Assembly (NCBI GenBank): GCA_018819005.1
Contig: JAHJQU010000287.1
Location: forward strand, 1-11,043
Length of the DNA: 11,043 bases
Direction of reading: 5' to 3'
DNA from: Pseudomonadota bacterium
Lineage (GTDB): Bacteria; Desulfobacterota; Desulfobacteria; Desulfobacterales; RPRI01
Shown: positions 7,109 to 11,043 of the stretch, in pieces
Numbering within the stretch: the first letter of the stretch is position 1
Layout: each line of letters starts with the position of its first letter
The notes under the pieces: generated by a model
The model's database searches: none
The model's input: only the letters and a program-made list of their open reading frames with translations
Told to the model about the DNA's origin: nothing
Translations under genes and position numbers: made by a program

Positions 7109-7285
7109 GACGACTTCGTAAAAAATCCATCTGCTGTGTTGCGCTGCCTCCCCGCCCTGTTGAATTATCGCTGCGCGAGACGGCAGGGCCGATTCAACAG
7201 GGTGAATCATTGCAGCGAATCAGTATATATGTTTCATTCCTCAGGATTTGCGCGCCTTGCATATGGAGCTTTTTACAAAGCCGCC
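7109..7285. repeat. MITE-like element with terminal inverted repeats
   Basis: The left end (7109-7134, gacgacttcgtaaaaaat...) and the inverted right end (7259-7285, ...gctttttacaaagccgcc) match over about 26 bases with a few substitutions and one indel. Inside is a perfect 11-bp inverted repeat (7155-7165 with 7192-7202) and a further TCGCTGC/GCAGCGA pair (7168-7174, 7212-7218), so the whole element can fold into a long hairpin. It has no coding capacity. Size and ends fit a non-autonomous miniature transposable element or a dispersed palindromic repeat. A clear target duplication is not visible; only a TGA flanks both sides if the element is set at 7111-7285. It fills most of the 391-base gap between the two operons (6994-7384). 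The remainder, 7286-7384, shows no recognisable signal. Confidence 0.65.
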
Positions 7286-7384
7286 TGAATTCAGTTAGCC
7301 TCTTTGATAGAAAATGGCATAAACAGAGGGATGTTTATTTTCGGGCGGTTTGTTTTTATGCTTGCAACATAGGACCGGGAAAAT

Positions 7385-8113
7385 TTACAAAGAGTCCGGG
7401 GCAAAGGGCATGCAAATCCCGTGACCTGGATAAAGGTATTTAATTTCTTTCAATTTCCTGATGCGCCTTACCGAATCATCCTGATCATTTTTTGATGAGA
7501 CATATTTGTTGACTAAAACATTTCCGCCGAGAACAAGAAGAAAATCACCTGAGACAAAAACGCCGCTTTCAGGTTCAAGAAAAGATACGGAATCCGGCCT
7601 GTGACCCGGAGTATGTATGGACATAAATCCCGGTATGAGATCGCTTTCTTCGCTGAAATATTCTGTGCGTTCGGAGGGAAACCCCTTTTTAAAAGGCGTT
7701 CCGTAAAGAGCGCCGCTTAAAAGGTCCTTGAAATTTAAAAAGTAGCCGTATTCTTTCATGCAGGGAATCAGGGTGCTTTGAATATCTGAAAAGGCAGGGA
7801 GAGGCATACGCTTATCGCCGGTTACGTAAGGCCTTGCATTTTCATGGAAGAAGATTGAGCAGTCCTTCCAGAGTTCTTTCAGAATCGCCCATCCTGCAAC
7901 ATGATCGACGTGAAAATGTGTGCATACGATTCTTTTTACAGGAAGTTCATAAGATATAGCGCCAAGGAGATTTTCGACATCAGACGGCATCCCGCAGTCA
8001 ATTAAATATGAAGCTTTCTCCACGCAATCTTCTATTATGTAAATATTGCTTGTTTTCCCCCGGAATTGTTTTATTACACGGTTTCCACCCAGCTTCTGTG
8101 TATGGGTTATCAT
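7385..8113 (-). CDS. Metallo-beta-lactamase-fold hydrolase
   Basis: This is a 242-residue soluble protein with the complete metal-binding set of the MBL fold: THFHVDH (65-71), TPGHRPDS with His171, SGD with Asp190, and PGHG with His231. The HxHxDH signature, the mid His, the bridging Asp and the last His together predict a dinuclear zinc or iron centre. The layout is that of glyoxalase II-like thioester or ester hydrolases, with no beta-lactamase-specific features and no signal peptide; the substrate is unknown. The start overlaps the helicase stop by four bases (ATGA), and AGAGGA (8127-8122) lies eight bases upstream, so it is well translated and coupled. It is the last gene of its operon. 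No convincing T-run terminator follows, though the palindromic element at 7109-7285 could act as one. Confidence 0.88.
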   Translation of the reverse strand: MITHTQKLGGNRVIKQFRGKTSNIYIIEDCVEKASYLIDCGMPSDVENLLGAISYELPVKRIVCTHFHVDHVAGWAILKELWKDCSIFFHENARPYVTGDKRMPLPAFSDIQSTLIPCMKEYGYFLNFKDLLSGALYGTPFKKGFPSERTEYFSEESDLIPGFMSIHTPGHRPDSVSFLEPESGVFVSGDFLLVLGGNVLVNKYVSSKNDQDDSVRRIRKLKEIKYLYPGHGICMPFAPDSL

Positions 8114-10266
8114 GCCTTATGTCCTCTCATAAAAGCGGCTTCTTTATCTTCTTCTTTATCCGGCTGAATAACAGTATAATCAAAAGGCATTACAGGGTCC
8201 CGCAGGATAAGATCAATGGCCTTTGCCGCTGTGCGTGACGCTTCGGGAAAAACCTTGGCAAGAGACCTTATATGCCTTAAGTTGTCCGCAGTTCTTAAGA
8301 TAAGCATAGCAAGGTTTCCTTCATCCATTTCAGAAATAAGAACGGCTTTTTCCCAGGGCTCACCTGCTGCCCATGCGTAAATAGCGGCGGAAGATCTCAG
8401 GAAGAGAGGTCTTACATCAAACCCGCGGTCGAACATCAGTTTTGCAAAAGGCATCAACTCTTTTTTAACCGTGATAAATGCCGAGATAAGTTTTCCGGGC
8501 ATAAATCTTTTATCTATCCTGTCATCCGACTCCTTTTCATTGACAAAAGAGGCTATAACAGCGGCAAGGAGAACAGGGTCCGACCGGGGAAAGACTCCAA
8601 GCCTGAAACCTTCTGCAATTATCGGCGGCTGATCAACCCTTAACTGGGATGCCCATATCCCGTCTTCTGTCAGTTCCCCGCTTTCTTTAACAAATCCGGT
8701 TTCTATCAGAAAATCAAAATGGTTTTTAAAGTCTTCCCAGAGAAGCGAACTTCGTTTGCCGGGCGGTTTTTTGGTCTGGCCCCTTTTTCTTAACAGAAAG
8801 GCCGCAAATGATTTTGTAAGCAGGTCCTCTATCTGGGATGGTGAATGAGAAAGGAGAAGATTAAGCGCCATTGAAAAATTTATTCTGATCTGACTTGGAA
8901 TGTCAAGGGGAGGGGAATCTGTGAGTTTTGCAACCAGCCTCAAATCAAGGAATCTTCCGGGGATTGCGACGGCAAAGCCGATGTTATCCATCCCCCTTCT
9001 TCCGGCTCTTCCGGTCATCTGATGAAATTCAGTAGATGAAAGGGGCAGAAATTCTTTTCCATTGTATCGGTCGGAATTCAAAAAAACGACGGTTCTTGCG
9101 GGAAAATTGACTCCTGCCGCAACTGTCGAGGTCGCAAATACTGCATCAAGAAGCCCTTCGGTCATGAGTTTTTCAACCAGCAACTTCCAGGACGGAAGCT
9201 GTCCGCTGTGATGTGAGGCTATGGCAAGGTTTTCTATTTTGTCTATCTGTCTGTGAAGAGGTATATGGGGAGCGCTTTTTGCCAGCTCTTCAATTCTTGC
9301 CTTCAGCTCAATCCTGCGGAAATCTGAAATTGCATGTCTTGCGCACAGATCAAGGGAAGCATCGCAATCGGCACGGGATTTTAAAAAGAATATTGCCGGA
9401 AGGAGGTTGTACTTTTTGAGGACATTTAATATTTCGCCAAAAGGTGGGAGTCTTCTGGAATCAAAAAGCGAGCGTGATTTGCCGCCTTTTAAATATTCCG
9501 CTATTTTTTTGGAAAGGCGCGGCCTGTTCCCGTAAACTGTTTCTGATAAAAGAGGGAGAAGCAAACCCGAAGGGTGAAGAAAAAGTGGAAAAAGCGGAAC
9601 AGGCCTTTTTGTTTCAGCAACTACAATGCATTCCCTCTTTCGGATAGAAGCCAGCCAGGAGGCTATCTGACCGGCGTTTCCGATAGTGGCCGAAAGCATT
9701 AAGAGGGGAATTCTTGACGGGAGATATATCATTATCTCTTCCCATACAACGCCTCTTTCCTCATCACCCAGAAAATGAGCTTCATCAAGGATAACGAAAT
9801 CGGTTGAAAGGGTTATTCCAAGGTGCATAGCATCGTAAAGCTGGTTTCTTAATATTTCGGTCGTTCCGACGATTGTACGGGCATCAGGGTTTTCTTTTCT
9901 GTCTCCTGTTAATATGCCGACATTTTCCGGGCCGAATATGGCTGAAAAATCGTGGTATTTTGAATTTGATAATGCTTTCAGAGGGGATGCGTACCAGGCT
10001 TTTCCGCCTTTTTCAAGGATTCCTGCTATAGCCTGTTCGGCTATCCATGTTTTACCGGAACCAGTGGGAGCGGTAACAAGACAGTCCGCCTTTTTAATAG
10101 CCTCCAGAGCTTTGAGTTGGAAGGGATCGGGTACGAATTCCTTCTTTGCCGGAACTCCGATTGAAGCAAAGACTTTGTGTAACATGCCGTCAGCTTTAGG
10201 TTTGACTCTGACGTCAGGCTCTTTTTTCTTTGAATATTGATGCCCGGGAGCGTATCTTCTTCTCAT
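8110..10266 (-). CDS. Ski2-like DExH-box helicase
   Basis: This is a 718-residue superfamily 2 helicase. The motifs are in order: Q-type residues DPFQLKAL (47-54), Walker A APTGSGKT (66-73), Ia SPLKALSNSK (94-103), Ib GTTEILRNQLY (134-144), DEAH (161-164), SAT (192-194), the second-domain ATSTVAAGVNFPAR (378-391), and motif VI QMTGRAGRRG (416-425). GVNFPA and the GRAGRRG form are typical of the Ski2/Mtr4/Hel308 branch, which unwinds RNA or DNA with ATP. The C-terminal about 290 residues are helical and lack an obvious accessory domain, so substrate choice (RNA turnover or DNA repair) is open. The basic N-terminus (MRRRYAPGHQYSKKK) could bind nucleic acid. The start overlaps the CooC-like stop and the stop overlaps the MBL start, both by four bases, which implies translational coupling. 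The link to a nickel chaperone is unexplained. Confidence 0.88.
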   Translation of the reverse strand: MRRRYAPGHQYSKKKEPDVRVKPKADGMLHKVFASIGVPAKKEFVPDPFQLKALEAIKKADCLVTAPTGSGKTWIAEQAIAGILEKGGKAWYASPLKALSNSKYHDFSAIFGPENVGILTGDRKENPDARTIVGTTEILRNQLYDAMHLGITLSTDFVILDEAHFLGDEERGVVWEEIMIYLPSRIPLLMLSATIGNAGQIASWLASIRKRECIVVAETKRPVPLFPLFLHPSGLLLPLLSETVYGNRPRLSKKIAEYLKGGKSRSLFDSRRLPPFGEILNVLKKYNLLPAIFFLKSRADCDASLDLCARHAISDFRRIELKARIEELAKSAPHIPLHRQIDKIENLAIASHHSGQLPSWKLLVEKLMTEGLLDAVFATSTVAAGVNFPARTVVFLNSDRYNGKEFLPLSSTEFHQMTGRAGRRGMDNIGFAVAIPGRFLDLRLVAKLTDSPPLDIPSQIRINFSMALNLLLSHSPSQIEDLLTKSFAAFLLRKRGQTKKPPGKRSSLLWEDFKNHFDFLIETGFVKESGELTEDGIWASQLRVDQPPIIAEGFRLGVFPRSDPVLLAAVIASFVNEKESDDRIDKRFMPGKLISAFITVKKELMPFAKLMFDRGFDVRPLFLRSSAAIYAWAAGEPWEKAVLISEMDEGNLAMLILRTADNLRHIRSLAKVFPEASRTAAKAIDLILRDPVMPFDYTVIQPDKEEDKEAAFMRGHKA

Positions 10267-11027
10267 TTTCCAAACAAATCAGCAATTACCTTCTGAACCT
10301 CCGAAACGGCAACAGATTTGACATCGAAAGGAGAAATCCCGTTCAGGTCGGCTTCAATCAGGGCATCGTCATAGGGGATAAAACAGACGAATTCGATACC
10401 GGAAATATTATTTTTTAAAAATTCAATATCCTTGTTCCCACGTATCTTATTTCCAACAAGAAACAATTTTTTCAGCCCGATTTCAGAAGCAAGCTTTTTT
10501 ATGTGTTCGGCTGTTTCTATGCTGCGCCTGCCCGGTTCGACAACTATGAAAAGCTTATCAACTGCCTGTGCTGTTGCTCTTCCCAGGTGTTCGATTCCGG
10601 CCTCCATATCCATGACCACAACTTCGTCCCTTGAAAGTACTATATGAGTTACAAGGGCTTTTAACAGAGTGCTTTCAGGGCAGATGCAGCCGGAACCTCC
10701 TTTTTTGACTCCTCCGAGCCTCATCAGTTTTATGTTTTCAAATTTTACTGAAAGGGCTTCAGGAAGATCATCCACCTTCGGGTTCAGCTTGAAAAAACCG
10801 CCAATTGTACCGGGTTTTACCTCTGTTCTTTCAAAAATAAGATCTTTCATTTCTGAAATGGGGATTATTTTATCCGCGCCCGTTATCCCGACAGCCGCCG
10901 CCAAATTTGCGTCAGGATCTGCGTCGATTGCCAGCACATGTTTACCTTCTTTGCTTAATGCGCGTATCAAAAGCGCCGAAAACGTTGTTTTGCCGACTCC
11001 GCCTTTGCCGCTGACCGCTATTTTCAT
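10263..11027 (-). CDS. cooC: CooC-like P-loop ATPase (CO dehydrogenase nickel-insertion factor)
   Basis: This is a 254-residue member of the MinD/ParA-type deviant Walker ATPases. It has GKGGVGKTT (7-15) with the signature lysine, DADPDANL (36-43), the Walker B-like VVMDMEAG (137-144), and a CxC at Cys114-Cys116 (GGSGCICPES). In CooC proteins this CxC lies at the dimer interface and binds nickel or zinc, for insertion of Ni into the C-cluster of CO dehydrogenase. The length matches the family. The N-terminal MKIAVSGKGGVGKTTFSAL is typical of CooC. An AAAGGA lies seven bases before the ATG. It is the first visible gene of the operon, and CO dehydrogenase or Wood-Ljungdahl genes may lie upstream, beyond the window. 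Some paralogues serve other metalloenzymes, so the target enzyme is inferred. Confidence 0.85.
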   Translation of the reverse strand: MKIAVSGKGGVGKTTFSALLIRALSKEGKHVLAIDADPDANLAAAVGITGADKIIPISEMKDLIFERTEVKPGTIGGFFKLNPKVDDLPEALSVKFENIKLMRLGGVKKGGSGCICPESTLLKALVTHIVLSRDEVVVMDMEAGIEHLGRATAQAVDKLFIVVEPGRRSIETAEHIKKLASEIGLKKLFLVGNKIRGNKDIEFLKNNISGIEFVCFIPYDDALIEADLNGISPFDVKSVAVSEVQKVIADLFGK

Positions 11028-11043
11028 TGATATGTCCTTTCTC

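Noticed and set aside
9914..10240. A 108-codon plus-strand open frame
   Set aside because: It is opposite the Walker A and nearby coding region of the helicase and has no independent support.

Overview
The window reads as chromosomal DNA of an anaerobic bacterium, most likely a sulfate-reducing Desulfobacterota (Desulfobacterales-like). This is an inference from three things: a CooC-type ATPase, which matures nickel CO dehydrogenase; the style of the secreted and sensor proteins; and the long same-strand operons. No rRNA, tRNA, CRISPR array, transposase or phage gene is visible.

Layout. (1) Positions 1-242 are a non-coding leader with a candidate promoter. It feeds the only plus-strand gene (243-730), a small secreted proline/tryptophan-rich protein whose reading frame is broken in a C7 tract. 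(2) A strong hairpin (741-791) lies between the converging genes and ends the minus-strand operon with a T-run. (3) Positions 6993 down to 802 form a tight five-gene minus-strand operon. In order of transcription it encodes a periplasmic ABC-type substrate-binding protein (frameshifted near its 3' end), a GNAT acetyltransferase, a two-TM periplasmic-sensor protein with a HAMP-like tail but no output domain, a second sensor of the same family fused to a complete 12-TM MFS transporter, and an exported LPP20/FlgT-like plus TPR protein. (4) Positions 6994-7384 are non-coding. They hold the operon's leader and candidate promoter, and a 177-bp element with imperfect terminal inverted repeats (7109-7285) that looks like a MITE. 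(5) Positions 11027 down to 7385 form a second minus-strand operon, encoding a CooC-like P-loop ATPase, a Ski2-like DExH helicase and a metallo-beta-lactamase-fold hydrolase. Both junctions are ATGA overlaps of 4 bp.

The most unusual content is the five-gene operon. It has a binding protein with no ABC permease or ATPase, and beside it two homologous periplasmic sensors, one welded to an MFS carrier. A reasonable hypothesis is a transport system in which a periplasmic ligand, perhaps delivered by the binding protein, is sensed across the membrane and gates or reports on an MFS carrier. The sequence shows the architecture, but the mechanism is inference.

Two genes carry single-base frame disruptions, both in C/G homopolymers (C7 at 363-369, G5 at 5936-5940). 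They are either read or assembly errors or real frame switches; raw reads would decide.
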